A stretch of 64,000 nt of DNA, from assembly GCF_014648915.1 (NCBI RefSeq), contig NZ_BMSA01000010.1:62001-126000 (forward strand), in the 5' to 3' direction. The notes under the pieces were generated by a model that saw nothing but the letters and a program-made list of their open reading frames with translations, made no database searches and was not told where the DNA came from. This stretch comes from Streptomyces phaeofaciens (lineage in GTDB: Bacteria; Actinomycetota; Actinomycetes; Streptomycetales; Streptomycetaceae). Both the position numbers and the translations under genes were made by a program. Below, piece by piece: positions 15,582-24,585 of the stretch; the first letter of the stretch is position 1; each line of letters starts with the position of its first letter.

Positions 15582-17576
15582 TCACGCTCCCGAGGCGACG
15601 AGAAGGGCGGCGACCGCCAGGACGACGGTGCCGGCGAGCAGCGCGCTCACATAGGTCTGGACGTTGCCGGTCTGGGCTCGCCGTACGGCGATGCCGAGCC
15701 AGCGGGGCAGGGCGCCCGCGCCGCGTACGTAGGTGTCGACGACCTCGCGGTCGAGGAACCGTACGAGGCTCGCGCCGGCCTGGACCGGGCGGACGAACAG
15801 CGCCTGGTAGACGGCGTCGAGGTGGAAGCCGACGGCCGCGTGGCGGTGCAGCGGGCCGAGCAGCAGCCGCCCGGGGTCGGCCGGGTCGGGTGCGGAGGCC
15901 ACGTCTCCGTAGGCGGGTGCGTGGGTGGCGATCGCCTCGGCCTCGACCTGGGCCGCGTCGCCCTCGGGGTGGGCGGCGACCGCCCCGATCGGGGTGACGG
16001 CGGTGAGCGCGGTGAGGTGACGCCAGGCCGCGTAGGTGACGAGCCCGCCGGCCAGGGCCACACCCGTGCCGATCACGGAGGTGGTGAGGGCCGGCGTGAG
16101 GTCGTTGCCGTCGAACCAGTCGGGGAGCGTGCGGTAGGCGAGCCCGCCGAGCGCGAGGGACGGGACGGCCAGCACCCACAGCACGACGGTCATGGACCGC
16201 GGCTGGCGGCCGTGGTCGGGGGCCTCGGCGCCCCGGCCGCGGAAGGCCAGCAGCCACAGCCGGGTCGCGTAGGCGGCCGTGAGGAGGGCGGTGATCAGTC
16301 CCGCGACGAGGATCAGCCAGCCCGCGGCGCCGGGGGCGTGCTCCGTGTGGCCGGTGGTGACGTGCTCGGCTGCGCCGAGGACGGACTCCTTGGAGAAGAA
16401 GCCGCTGAACGGCGGGATCGCGGCGAGCGCGAGGAGCGCCACGGTCATCGTCCAGAAGGCGTCGGGGACGCGGTCGCGCAGATGGCTCATGCGGGACATG
16501 GCGGCCAGCGAGTTGGTGCCGGCGGCATGGATGATCACGCCCGCCGCGAGGAACAGCAGGCCCTTGAACGCGCCGTGCGAGAGGAGGTGGAAGACGGCGG
16601 CACCGCGGTCGCCGACGGCGAGGGCACCGGTCATGTAGCCGAGCTGGCCGATCGTCGAGTAGGCGAGGACGCGCTTGATGTCGTCCTGGGCGAGCGCGGC
16701 GACGCCCGAGCCGACCATGGTGACGGCGGCCATCACCGCGAGGACGACCATCGCGGCCTGGGAGGCCTCGAACACCGGGAGGAGTCGGGCGACGAAGTAG
16801 ACACCGGCGGCGACCATCGTCGCGGCGTGGATCAGCGCGGAGACGGGCGTCGGGCCCGCCATCGCGTCGGGGAGCCAGGTGTGCAGCGGGAACTGCGCCG
16901 ACTTGCCGGCCACGCCCGCCAGGAGGAGCAGGGCGATGAGCGTCGGGTGGTCGAGTCCGCCGTGGGCGACGGTGTCGAGGACCTTCGTGATGCGGAAGGA
17001 GCCTGCGTCGGTGGCGAGCGCGAACAGGCCGAGGAGGAAGGGGACGTCACCGAGCTTGGTGACGAGGAAGGCCTTGATGGAGGCGGCGCGGGCCTCCGGG
17101 GTCTCCCAGTAGTGGCCGACGAGGAAGTAGGAGCAGATGCCCATGACTTCCCAGCCCACCAGGAGCACGATCAGGTCGCCGGTGTAGACGACCAGGAGCA
17201 TCGCCGAGGTGAAGAGGGAGACGAGCGCGGCGTAGGAGGGGTAGCGCGGGTCGTCGCGGAGGTAGCCGGTCGAGTAGATCTGCACGCAGGTGGCGACCAT
17301 GCAGACCAGGACGGCGACCAGGGCGGCGAAGCCGTCGATGTGCAGGGCCAGTTCGATCGGGACCGAGCCGGTGGGGGTGAGTTCGGTGGCCGCGTCGACG
17401 GCGGCGTCACCGCCTTGGCGTACGGCGACGACGGCTGCCACGACGAGGGCGGTGAGGATCGGCAGAACGGCGAGCGGGCGGACGAAGCCCGGTGCGGTGC
17501 GGCCGAGGAGCAGGCCGGCGGCGGCGCCCAGGAACGGAAGGAGGGGGACGAGGACGGCGAGGGTGGTCGTGGTCAC
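15582..17576 (-). CDS. nuoL: NADH-quinone oxidoreductase subunit L
   Basis: 664 residues, the largest antiporter-like subunit, with the lateral helix HL expected in the C-terminal 130 residues. Recognisable segments are YLRDDPRYPSYAALVSLFTSAML, VLLVGWEVMGICSYFLVGHYW (helix-5 Glu), GKSAQFPLHTWLPDAMAGPTPVSALIHAATMV (Lys and His helix, named here by its landmarks), and AYSTIGQLGYM. It begins with GTG 17576, overlapping the nuoK stop by 4 nt. The membrane arm of the complex is therefore complete in this cluster. Confidence 0.95.
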   Translation of the reverse strand: MTTTTLAVLVPLLPFLGAAAGLLLGRTAPGFVRPLAVLPILTALVVAAVVAVRQGGDAAVDAATELTPTGSVPIELALHIDGFAALVAVLVCMVATCVQIYSTGYLRDDPRYPSYAALVSLFTSAMLLVVYTGDLIVLLVGWEVMGICSYFLVGHYWETPEARAASIKAFLVTKLGDVPFLLGLFALATDAGSFRITKVLDTVAHGGLDHPTLIALLLLAGVAGKSAQFPLHTWLPDAMAGPTPVSALIHAATMVAAGVYFVARLLPVFEASQAAMVVLAVMAAVTMVGSGVAALAQDDIKRVLAYSTIGQLGYMTGALAVGDRGAAVFHLLSHGAFKGLLFLAAGVIIHAAGTNSLAAMSRMSHLRDRVPDAFWTMTVALLALAAIPPFSGFFSKESVLGAAEHVTTGHTEHAPGAAGWLILVAGLITALLTAAYATRLWLLAFRGRGAEAPDHGRQPRSMTVVLWVLAVPSLALGGLAYRTLPDWFDGNDLTPALTTSVIGTGVALAGGLVTYAAWRHLTALTAVTPIGAVAAHPEGDAAQVEAEAIATHAPAYGDVASAPDPADPGRLLLGPLHRHAAVGFHLDAVYQALFVRPVQAGASLVRFLDREVVDTYVRGAGALPRWLGIAVRRAQTGNVQTYVSALLAGTVVLAVAALLVASGA

Positions 17577-17971
17577 GCGGTGGCCTCAGCCTTCTCGGTC
17601 CCGTCGATGGTGGGGGCGTCGTTGTCGTGGCCGTCGGCCGTGGGGCTCTCGTGGCCCTCGGCGGTGTCGCGGAGCCTGTCGATGTCCGAGGTGCCGCGGT
17701 TGCGGTGCACGGCGAGGACGATCGCCAGGCCGATGCCGATCTCCGCGGCGGCGATGGCGATGGTGAACAGGGTGAGGGCCTGGCCGGAGTGCAGGGTCTC
17801 CTCGGCGGCCCTGCTGAGCCAGACGTCGAAGGCGACCAGGTTGAGGTTGACGGCGTTGAGCATCAGCTCGACCGACATCAGCACCAGGATCGCGTTGCGG
17901 CGGGCGAGGACGCCGTACAGGCCGGTGCAGAAGAGGAGGGCGGCGAGGACGGCGGGGTAGGCGAGGTGCAT
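17573..17971 (-). CDS. nuoK: NADH-quinone oxidoreductase subunit K
   Basis: 132 residues. Three helices with both conserved membrane glutamates, in VLMSVELMLNAVNLNLV and AAAEIGIGLAIVLAVHR. The normal protein ends near residue 100; here about 35 hydrophilic residues (RGTSDIDRLRDTAEGHES and on, rich in Asp/Glu) extend it on the cytoplasmic side. Start ATG 17971 shares one base with the nuoJ stop (TGATG). Confidence 0.94.
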   Translation of the reverse strand: MHLAYPAVLAALLFCTGLYGVLARRNAILVLMSVELMLNAVNLNLVAFDVWLSRAAEETLHSGQALTLFTIAIAAAEIGIGLAIVLAVHRNRGTSDIDRLRDTAEGHESPTADGHDNDAPTIDGTEKAEATA

Positions 17972-18660
17972 CAGCGGGCGCCTTCCTGCTCGGCCGGGTC
18001 CTGCCGGGTGTCCGGACCAGGCGGGGAACTCTCTGTGACGGATCGGGAACTCTGGGTGGCGCCTCGGGCGTTCATCGGGGGAGAGCTCGACTCCGCCTTC
18101 GCCTTGCGGGACAGGACGATCGCGCCGACCAGTGCGGCGAGGAGGAGGACGGAGAGGGCCTCGAAGGGGAGGACCCAGTTCTGGAAGAGGCTCGCGCCGG
18201 TGACCTCGGTGGAGCCGGCGGCCGGCCCGTCCAGGTCGATCCAGGTGGCGCGGAAGGCGTCGACGACCACCCAGACCAGGGCGGCGGCCGCGGCGACGGC
18301 GACCGTGAGGGCGGCCCAGCGGTTGCCGGAGTCCGCGTCCGGGGAGCGGCCGATGGGGGCCCTGGTGAGCATCAGACCGAAAAGAAGGAGGACGACTACG
18401 GAACCCACGTAGATGAGGACCTGCACCCAGGCGATGAACTCGGCGGTGAGCAGGAGGTACTCGACGGCGAGACCACCGAGGGTGACCACCAGCCACAGGG
18501 CGGCGTGCACCAGCTGCCGGGTGGTGACGGTGACCAGGGCGGCGCCGAAGGTGGCGAGGCCGACGAGGAGGAAGGCGATCTCCACGCCGGTCGGGGAGAG
18601 GAAGCCGTGCGGGCCGGATGCGGCCAGGGACGCCGTCGCGGCTGCGGAGGCGAGGGTCAC
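17971..18660 (-). CDS. nuoJ: NADH-quinone oxidoreductase subunit J
   Basis: 229 residues from GTG 18660, preceded by AAGGAGGAG inside the end of nuoI. Five helices with the core LTAEFIAWVQVLIYVGSVVVLLLFGLML (landmarks EFIAWVQVLIYVG and the pi-bulge region of helix 3). A polar C-terminal tail of about 45 residues follows the last helix. The 5' end overlaps nuoI by 4 nt (GTGA). Confidence 0.94.
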   Translation of the reverse strand: MTLASAAATASLAASGPHGFLSPTGVEIAFLLVGLATFGAALVTVTTRQLVHAALWLVVTLGGLAVEYLLLTAEFIAWVQVLIYVGSVVVLLLFGLMLTRAPIGRSPDADSGNRWAALTVAVAAAAALVWVVVDAFRATWIDLDGPAAGSTEVTGASLFQNWVLPFEALSVLLLAALVGAIVLSRKAKAESSSPPMNARGATQSSRSVTESSPPGPDTRQDPAEQEGAR

Positions 18661-19232
18661 GACTCTCCTCCTTGAGGGGCGGTGGGCTCGTCCGGGGCGG
18701 GCTCGGCCTGGGCCGCGGCCAGCTTCTCCGCCGTCTTGCGGGCGGCGGCGATCTCCTTCGGTTCCTCGGCGGCGGGATCGAGGGCGGGCGGGGCCGGCAC
18801 GGTCCACATCCACTCGCGGAGCTTGTCCCGCTCGTGGGTGAGATCACGAATGTCGGTCTCGGCGTACTCGAACTCCGGGGACCAGAACAGGGCGTCGAAA
18901 GGACAGACCTCGATGCAGATACCGCAGTACATGCACAGGGAGAAGTCGATGGCGAAACGGTCGAGGACGTTGCGGCTGCGCTCGCGGCCGCCCGGGGCTG
19001 CGGGCGGGACCGTCTCCTTGTGGGAGTCGATGTAGATGCACCAGTCGGGGCACTCGCGGGCGCAGAGCATGCAGACCGTGCAGTTCTCCTCGAACAGACC
19101 GATCACACCGCGGCTGCGGGGCGGGAGCTCGGGCTGGGCGTCCGGGTACTGCTCGGTGACGGTCTTCCTCGTCATCGTGCGCAGGGTGACGGCCAGGCCC
19201 TTGGCGAGGCCGCTGCCGGGGAAGGGGGCCAT
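18657..19232 (-). CDS. nuoI: NADH-quinone oxidoreductase subunit I (two [4Fe-4S] clusters)
   Basis: 191 residues. Two ferredoxin motifs, CTVCMLCARECP and CMYCGICIEVCP, bind clusters N6a and N6b that carry electrons toward cluster N2 in NuoB. The C-terminal 55 residues (after WTVPAPPALDP) are Ala/Glu-rich and not part of the usual fold. It begins with ATG 19232, 2 nt after nuoH. Because the cluster has no nuoEFG, NuoI is the first electron acceptor encoded here, the position where chloroplast NDH and archaeal complexes dock ferredoxin or other donors (established for those complexes; inference here). Confidence 0.95.
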   Translation of the reverse strand: MAPFPGSGLAKGLAVTLRTMTRKTVTEQYPDAQPELPPRSRGVIGLFEENCTVCMLCARECPDWCIYIDSHKETVPPAAPGGRERSRNVLDRFAIDFSLCMYCGICIEVCPFDALFWSPEFEYAETDIRDLTHERDKLREWMWTVPAPPALDPAAEEPKEIAAARKTAEKLAAAQAEPAPDEPTAPQGGES

Positions 19233-19234
19233 GG

Positions 19235-20200
19235 CTAGATCACCACCTTGACGACGCCGGTGAGGGCGATCTGGGCGAGGGAGAGGGGGACGAGGAGGGT
19301 CCAGGAGAGCTTCTGGAGCTGGTCCTCGCGCAGCCGGGGGTAGGTCACGCGCAGCCAGATCACGACGAAGGCGAGTACGGCGGCCTTCAGCAGGGTCCAG
19401 ACCCAGCCCAGGCCGTCCGCACCCCAGGGGCCGTGCCAGCCGCCCAGGAAGAGGACGGTGGTCAGCCCGCACAGCACGACGATTCCGGCGTACTCGGCGA
19501 GGAGGAAGAGAGCGAAGCGCAGACCGGTGTACTCGGTGTACGCGCCGAAGATGATCTCCGAGTCGGCGACGGGCATGTCGAACGGGGGGCGCTGGAGTTC
19601 GGCGAGGCCGGCGACGAAGAAGACGATCGCGCCGACGATCTGCCAGGGCAGCCACCACCACTCGAAGGCGTCCACGATGCCGGGGAGGGAGACCGTGCCG
19701 GCAGCCATCGCGACGGAGGCGGCCGTGAGGAGCATCGGGAGTTCGTAGGCGAGGAGCTGGGCGGCGGTGCGCAGGCCGCCGAGGAGGGAGAACTTGTTGG
19801 CGCTGGCCCAGCCGGCCATGAGCGAGCCGAGGACGCCCACGCCCATCACGGCGAGCACGAAGAAGACACCCGCGTCCAGGACCTGGCCGACCGCGCCCTC
19901 CCCCGGACCGATGGGGATGGCGAGGAGGACGAGCAGGTACGGGAGGAGGGCGACGGCGGGGGCGAGCTGGAAGATACGGCGGTCCGCGCCGGCCGGGACG
20001 ATGTCCTCCTTCTGCGCGAACTTCACGCCGTCCGCGACGAGCTGGGCCCAGCCGTGGAAACCGCCGGCGTACATGGGACCGAGGCGGCCCTGCATGTGGG
20101 CCATCACCTTGTGCTCGGTCTGACCGACGATCAGGGGGAAGGTGAGGAAGACGACGAAGACGACCAGGAGACGCAGCGCGACGTCGAGCGCGTCGTTCAT
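19235..20200 (-). CDS. nuoH: NADH-quinone oxidoreductase subunit H
   Basis: 321 residues, eight helices, forming the quinone-chamber floor with NuoB and NuoD. Signatures are the QxRLGPMYAGGFHGWAQLVADGVKFAQKEDIVP region (seen as GRLGPMYAGGFHGWAQL and KFAQKEDIVPAGAD), GWASANKFSLLGGLRTAAQ, ELQRPPFDMPVADSEI, and the acidic EYTGLRFALFLLAEY. The family's key glutamates are present. ATG 20200 overlaps the nuoC stop by 4 nt. Confidence 0.95.
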   Translation of the reverse strand: MNDALDVALRLLVVFVVFLTFPLIVGQTEHKVMAHMQGRLGPMYAGGFHGWAQLVADGVKFAQKEDIVPAGADRRIFQLAPAVALLPYLLVLLAIPIGPGEGAVGQVLDAGVFFVLAVMGVGVLGSLMAGWASANKFSLLGGLRTAAQLLAYELPMLLTAASVAMAAGTVSLPGIVDAFEWWWLPWQIVGAIVFFVAGLAELQRPPFDMPVADSEIIFGAYTEYTGLRFALFLLAEYAGIVVLCGLTTVLFLGGWHGPWGADGLGWVWTLLKAAVLAFVVIWLRVTYPRLREDQLQKLSWTLLVPLSLAQIALTGVVKVVI

Positions 20201-21855
20201 CGCGGGCCTCCTGGAGGGGTGTCGGGAGTTTCGGGAGCGTCGGAAGTACGGGGAGCGTCGGAAGCTCCGGGGGTGGCGGGCCCGGTCGGGGGTTCGCCGT
20301 CTTCGGTGGGGGACGGCTCTTCGTCCGCGCCAGGGGTGTGCGGGCGCGGATCCGGCTCCGGCTGGGGCTGCCCCTCCGGCTGGGGCTGCGGCTCCGGCTC
20401 CGGCTGCGGCTCCGCTTCTGGATGCGGCTCCGGCTGCTTCGGCTCGGGCGCCTGCCCAGCCTCGGGCTTGCGCCCAGCCTCGGGCTTGCGCCCAGCCTCG
20501 GGCGCCTGCCCAGCTCCGGGCTCCTGGCCGGACCCAGGTCCCTGCCCAGCTCCGGGCGCTTGCCCAGCCCCGGGTGCCTGCTCGGAATCGGGCTCCTGAT
20601 CAGGCTTCGGTCGCTGTTCGGGGGTGTCGAAGGCCGGGCGGGCGTGGTGCCACGGGGCGTCCGAGCTGCGGGGGGCCGGAGAGGGGCGGGTAGGGGTGGT
20701 CGGCTGGGTGCGCTGGGAGGCCGAGCCCTGGGAAGCGGTGCGGGCACGGCGGGGGCCGGCCGGGGGCCGCGGGGTCACCTCGGTAGCCTCCGCACCAGCC
20801 GCCGCACTCTCTGCGCCCTCGGCACTCTCCTTGCCCTCAGCAGCCGCTGCGCCCTCGGCACCCGCTGCGCCCTCGGCGGCCGTCCGCTGGGAGGCCGAGC
20901 CGCCGCTGGCGGTGCGGGCGCGACGCGGGCCGGCCGGAGTCCGCGGTGCTGCCGCATCCGTGCCGGGAGCCGTGGCCGTACCCGGGCCGGTACCCGTACC
21001 CGGGCCGGCACTCGTACCCGTACCCGTACCCGGCGCCGTGGCCCCACCGGTACCCGGGGCCGCGCTCGGGCCGACACCCGGGGCCGTACCCGGGGCCGCG
21101 CTCGGGCCGGCGCCCGGGGCCGTACCCGGGACGGCACCCGCCTGCGTCCCCGATGCGTCCGCGGTCGGAGTGGTCTGGCTTGCTGAGCCCTCGGCTGCCG
21201 TGCGGGCTCGGCGGGGCGGGCGGTCGGCCGTGGTGCGGGCCGGGCGGGCGCCCGGGGTGCGGGTGGGGCGGGCGGGGGCCGGGGGGAGCTGGCCCTTCAG
21301 GGGGCCCCATTCGTTGGGGTCGGGGACGCCTGGGGGGAGCATCTGGCGACGTTTGGGGCCGCCGTGCTCGGACTCGCCCGGTTCCTTCGCGCCGGGCCAG
21401 GCCTTGGCGACGCGGGCCGCGAGGACGAAGTCCTTGCGGAGGGGGTGGCCCTCGAAGTTCTCGGGGAGGAGGAGGTGGTCGAGGCCGGGGTGGCCCTCGA
21501 AGCGGACGCCGAACATTTCGTGCGTCTCGCGTTCGTGCCAGGTGGCGCCGGCATAGATGTCGACGGCGGAGGCGAGGACCGGTGCCTCGTGCGGGACGGT
21601 CGTGCGCAGGAGGAGGCGGCGGACCGGGGAGAGGGCCACGACGTGTGCGGAGACGCGGAAGCCGGTGCCCGGTTCGTCGACCGCGCTCAGCCAGTCGAAG
21701 TAGGTGCAGGCCAGATCGTCGCGGGCGACGCGGAGGGCGGTGATCCAGGATGCCGGGGGGACGTCGACGGTGAGGACGTCGTAGGACTCCTCGGCCGTGG
21801 CGTCCGGGCCGAAGAGTTCGTCGGCGGGGGCGGGGAGCCAGCCGATCGTGGTCAT
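20197..21855 (-). CDS. nuoC: NADH-quinone oxidoreductase subunit C with a 360-residue disordered tail
   Basis: 552 residues, more than twice the normal NuoC length. Residues 1-190 are a normal 30-kDa subunit: YFDWLSAVD (52-60), and the signature ERETHEMFGVRFEGHPGL (108-125) with NFEGHPLRKDF (133-143). Residues about 191-552 are Pro/Ala/Gly/Glu-rich low complexity: an APGT/GPSAAPGT block (240-300), a Glu/Ala block, and a PE/QPEP block (415-505). A motif of type RRARTAxxGSASQxT occurs three times (about 214-228, 310-324, 369-383). No NuoD domain follows, so this is not a NuoCD fusion. ATG 21855 overlaps the nuoB stop. Confidence 0.93.
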   Translation of the reverse strand: MTTIGWLPAPADELFGPDATAEESYDVLTVDVPPASWITALRVARDDLACTYFDWLSAVDEPGTGFRVSAHVVALSPVRRLLLRTTVPHEAPVLASAVDIYAGATWHERETHEMFGVRFEGHPGLDHLLLPENFEGHPLRKDFVLAARVAKAWPGAKEPGESEHGGPKRRQMLPPGVPDPNEWGPLKGQLPPAPARPTRTPGARPARTTADRPPRRARTAAEGSASQTTPTADASGTQAGAVPGTAPGAGPSAAPGTAPGVGPSAAPGTGGATAPGTGTGTSAGPGTGTGPGTATAPGTDAAAPRTPAGPRRARTASGGSASQRTAAEGAAGAEGAAAAEGKESAEGAESAAAGAEATEVTPRPPAGPRRARTASQGSASQRTQPTTPTRPSPAPRSSDAPWHHARPAFDTPEQRPKPDQEPDSEQAPGAGQAPGAGQGPGSGQEPGAGQAPEAGRKPEAGRKPEAGQAPEPKQPEPHPEAEPQPEPEPQPQPEGQPQPEPDPRPHTPGADEEPSPTEDGEPPTGPATPGASDAPRTSDAPETPDTPPGGPR

Positions 21856-22520
21856 CGGCCCTCCTCCGAGGGCGACTCCGAGGACGGCTCCGAGGGAGAC
21901 TCGGCGGGCGACTCGGCGGGAGAGACAGCGGTGGCGGGTGCGGGCGGGGGCTTCAGCAGGTCGCTCTGGAGGGCGGCGGGCGAGGGGCGGGAGGTGCCGT
22001 AGCGCTCGCCGAGAGACTCGCGGGCGATCTTCTCCTGGAGCTTGAGGATGCCCTGGAGCAGTGCCTCGGGGCGGGGCGGGCAGCCGGGGACGTAGACGTC
22101 GACGGGGATGATCTGGTCGACGCCCTTGGTCACCGAGTAGGAGTCCCAGTAGGGGCCGCCGCAGTTGCTGCACGCGCCGAAGGAGATGACGTACTTGGGC
22201 TCGGGCATCTGCTCGTAGAGGCGCTTCACGGCCGGGGCCATCTTGTCCGTGACCGTGCCGGAGACGACCATCAGGTCGGCCTGGCGGGGGCCGGGCGCGA
22301 AGGGGATGACGCCGAGGCGGATGAAGTCGTGGCGGGCCATGGACGCGGCGATGAACTCGATCGCGCAGCAGGCGAGGCCGAAGTTGAAGACCCAGAGCGA
22401 GTAGCGGCGGCCCCAGTTCAGGACGACCTTCATGGGCTCGGGTGCGAGGCGGGCGAGGGCGCCCAGGCGCTTGGGCTCGGGCAGCATCACCGGCTCGGGT
22501 GCGGACGGGGTCACGTCCAT
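21852..22520 (-). CDS. nuoB: NADH-quinone oxidoreductase subunit B (cluster N2)
   Basis: 222 residues. The tandem cysteines of cluster N2 (GLACCAIEFIA, about residues 48-58) and the other two ligands (FGACSNCGGPYWDS and VYVPGCPPRPEALL) are all present, so it should hold N2, the electron donor to quinone. The last 60 residues are a Ser/Pro/Glu-rich tail. ATG 22520 lies inside the end of nuoA (10-nt overlap). NuoB normally contacts NuoD at the quinone site, but nuoD is not in this cluster. Confidence 0.95.
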   Translation of the reverse strand: MDVTPSAPEPVMLPEPKRLGALARLAPEPMKVVLNWGRRYSLWVFNFGLACCAIEFIAASMARHDFIRLGVIPFAPGPRQADLMVVSGTVTDKMAPAVKRLYEQMPEPKYVISFGACSNCGGPYWDSYSVTKGVDQIIPVDVYVPGCPPRPEALLQGILKLQEKIARESLGERYGTSRPSPAALQSDLLKPPPAPATAVSPAESPAESPSEPSSESPSEEGR

Positions 22521-22969
22521 TCCAGGACCCCCTTCTTGTACGCGTAGAGCAGGCCGACGGCGAGGAAGCCCAGGAAGATGAACATCTCGACGAGGGTGGT
22601 GGCGCCGTAGCCGGGGGCGGCGAAGACCGTCGCCCAGGGGAACAGGAAGATCGAGTCGACGGCGAAGATGACGTAGAGGAAGGCGTAGACGTAGTAGCGG
22701 ACCTGGGTGTGGGCCCAGCCCTCGCCGACGGGGTCGACGCCGCACTCGTACGTCAGGAGCTTCTCGGGGGTGGGGACCACCGGGCGCAGGAGGCGTCCCG
22801 CGCCGAAGGCGACGGCGACGAAGAGCACGCCGACGACGGCGAGCAGTCCGACGACCGAATAGGACCGGAAGTAGTCCGCCGCGACCTCGACGGTCGGTTC
22901 CCGCACGTCCGTCCCTCGCTCCCTGACCTCGGCCTCCGCGGCCGTGGCCGCTCCGGCCTCGTCGGCCAC
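22511..22969 (-). CDS. nuoA: NADH-quinone oxidoreductase subunit A, first gene of the cluster
   Basis: 152 residues from GTG 22969. Three helices and the family signature LTYECGVDPVGEGWAHTQVRYYVYAFLYVIFAVDSIFLFPWA (landmarks YECGVDP, RYYVYAFLYVIFDVE-like segment with Asp). The first 30 residues (ADEAGAATAAEAEVRERG) are an extra acidic leader, so a later start cannot be excluded. The 169 nt between this start and the divergent kinase gene must hold the nuo promoter; no clear -35/-10 pair was found on the minus strand. Confidence 0.93.
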   Translation of the reverse strand: MADEAGAATAAEAEVRERGTDVREPTVEVAADYFRSYSVVGLLAVVGVLFVAVAFGAGRLLRPVVPTPEKLLTYECGVDPVGEGWAHTQVRYYVYAFLYVIFAVDSIFLFPWATVFAAPGYGATTLVEMFIFLGFLAVGLLYAYKKGVLEWT

Positions 22970-23125
22970 TTCGACATCTTCGGCGTCTTCGACGACCTGT
23001 ACGCACGGAGTCTAGGCCCTGATAAAGAGACGGTAAGCAGCCCGTCACACCTTGATCTGCCGAGGGGGGATTTCCCCAGGCGGCAAAGGCCGGGGAACCT
23101 CATGGCGCAGCGGTCCGCGGCGCGG

Positions 23126-23131
23126 CAGGCT
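23126..23131 (+). promoter_or_regulatory. -10 box of the first sensor kinase gene (leaderless)
   Basis: CAGGCT with 7 nt to ATG 23139, supporting that start rather than the in-frame ATG at 23052. It lies between the divergent kinase and nuo starts. Confidence 0.4.
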
Positions 23132-23138
23132 AGCTCGT

Positions 23139-24419
23139 ATGACCGCATCTCAGTCCGCCGCCTCTCACCGGCCCGACGCCCATGGTTCCCGCCGGGCCGA
23201 CGGGAACGACTCCCGTGGGGCCGTCGCCCGCGAGGCCGTCGCCCGCCACCGCGGCGCGGAGCACGACGACGACCGTCCGCCGCCGGCGCGCTTCGCCTAC
23301 GAACCGTGGACGTGGAAGGAGATCGCGCATCTGCTGGCGAACCTGCCGGTGTCGGTGTTCGGCTTCACCTATGTGATGACGGTGATCATCGGTGGTGCGG
23401 CGCTGAGCGTCACCGTGATCGGGTTGCCGCTGCTCGGGCTCGGGCTGGCGGGGGCGCGGCTGATCGGGCGGTTCGAGCGGGGGCGGGCGCGGATGCTGCT
23501 CGGGCTGCGGATCGACGAGCCGAGCACGCTGCCCGTACGCCGGGCGGGCGGGCTGCTGTCGCGGATGTGGCTGGCGCTGAAGGATCCGGTGGCCTGGCGG
23601 ACGGTGCTGTACGAGGTGATTCGGCTGCCCTGGGGCATCCTCACCTTCACCGTGGCCCTGACCTCGATGTTCGTGCTGTGGCCGGTGCTGCCGTATCTGG
23701 CGCGGGGGCTGACCAACGCGGACCGGGCGATGGTGCGGGCGCTGCTGTCGCCGTCGGACGAGCTGGAGCGGCGGATCGCGGAGCTGGAGTCGGACCGGGG
23801 GGTCGTGGTGGACACGGCGGCGGCGGATCTGCGGCGGATCGAGCGGGATCTGCACGACGGTGCCCAGGCCCGGCTGGTGAATCTGGCGATGGGGCTGGGG
23901 CTGGCGAAGGAGAAGCTGCTGGAGGATCCGGACGCGGCCTCGGCGATGGTGGAGGAGGCGCACGGCGAGGTGAAGCTGGCGCTTCAGGAGTTGCGGGATC
24001 TGGCGCGGGGCATCCATCCGGCGGTGCTGACGGACCGGGGGCTGGACGCGGCGCTGTCGTCGGTGGCGTCGCGGTGCACGGTGCCGGTGAAGGTGACCGC
24101 CGACCTGGACTCCAGACCGGCGGCGGCGATCGAGGGGATCGCCTACTTCACGGTGTCCGAGCTGCTCCAGAACATCAGCAAGCACAGTGGGGCACGGTCG
24201 GCCTCGGTGGATGTGTGGCGGACGGAGGACCGGCTGCTGATCCAGGTCCGCGACGACGGCGAGGGCGGGGCACGGCTGGACGGCGGGACGGGGATGCGGG
24301 GGCTGGCGGAGCGGCTGAACGCCGTGGACGGGCTGTTCGTCGTGGACTCGCCGGTGGGGGGTCCTACGACGGTGACCGCGGAGCTGCCCTGGCGGGAGCG
24401 GGAGCGGGAACGCGGGTGA
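23139..24419 (+). CDS. NarL-type sensor histidine kinase, first of a tandem pair
   Basis: 426 residues. A 55-residue polar N-terminus, then two pairs of helices (about 62-108 and 155-188) forming the putative streptomycete membrane sensor domain, then a short linker, the HisKA_3 phosphoacceptor (RRIERDLHDGAQARLVNLAMGL, His239) and a HATPase with N-box VSELLQNISKHSGA and DDGEGGA. It would autophosphorylate His239 and pass phosphate to the response regulator at 26302. It is divergent from nuoA and 166 nt ahead of a paralogous kinase, with long stretches of identical DNA between the two (see findings). Signal unknown; the genomic position suggests respiratory or redox state (inference). Confidence 0.9.
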   Translation: MTASQSAASHRPDAHGSRRADGNDSRGAVAREAVARHRGAEHDDDRPPPARFAYEPWTWKEIAHLLANLPVSVFGFTYVMTVIIGGAALSVTVIGLPLLGLGLAGARLIGRFERGRARMLLGLRIDEPSTLPVRRAGGLLSRMWLALKDPVAWRTVLYEVIRLPWGILTFTVALTSMFVLWPVLPYLARGLTNADRAMVRALLSPSDELERRIAELESDRGVVVDTAAADLRRIERDLHDGAQARLVNLAMGLGLAKEKLLEDPDAASAMVEEAHGEVKLALQELRDLARGIHPAVLTDRGLDAALSSVASRCTVPVKVTADLDSRPAAAIEGIAYFTVSELLQNISKHSGARSASVDVWRTEDRLLIQVRDDGEGGARLDGGTGMRGLAERLNAVDGLFVVDSPVGGPTTVTAELPWRERERERG

Positions 24420-24585
24420 CGGTGCGGCCCGCGCGGACGGCATCGGCCGGACGGCAGCGGGCGGTCGGCACCGGCCGGACGGCTCGGCGGGGTAGGGAAA
24501 ACCCCCCGTTCGAGACGCCGACGGCCTTCATGGTGCGGGAGGACGGGGGCGAGGAGGGTGGGAGGTACGAGCCAACAGCTGCGCG

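Noticed and set aside
12118..17960. Long plus-strand frames opposite nuoN-nuoK
   Set aside because: Glu/Gly/Arg-rich mirror frames of hydrophobic membrane proteins, typical of GC3-biased DNA; no start signals.
20197..21855. NuoCD fusion to explain the long NuoC
   Set aside because: The tail lacks any 49-kDa subunit motif and is low-complexity throughout.
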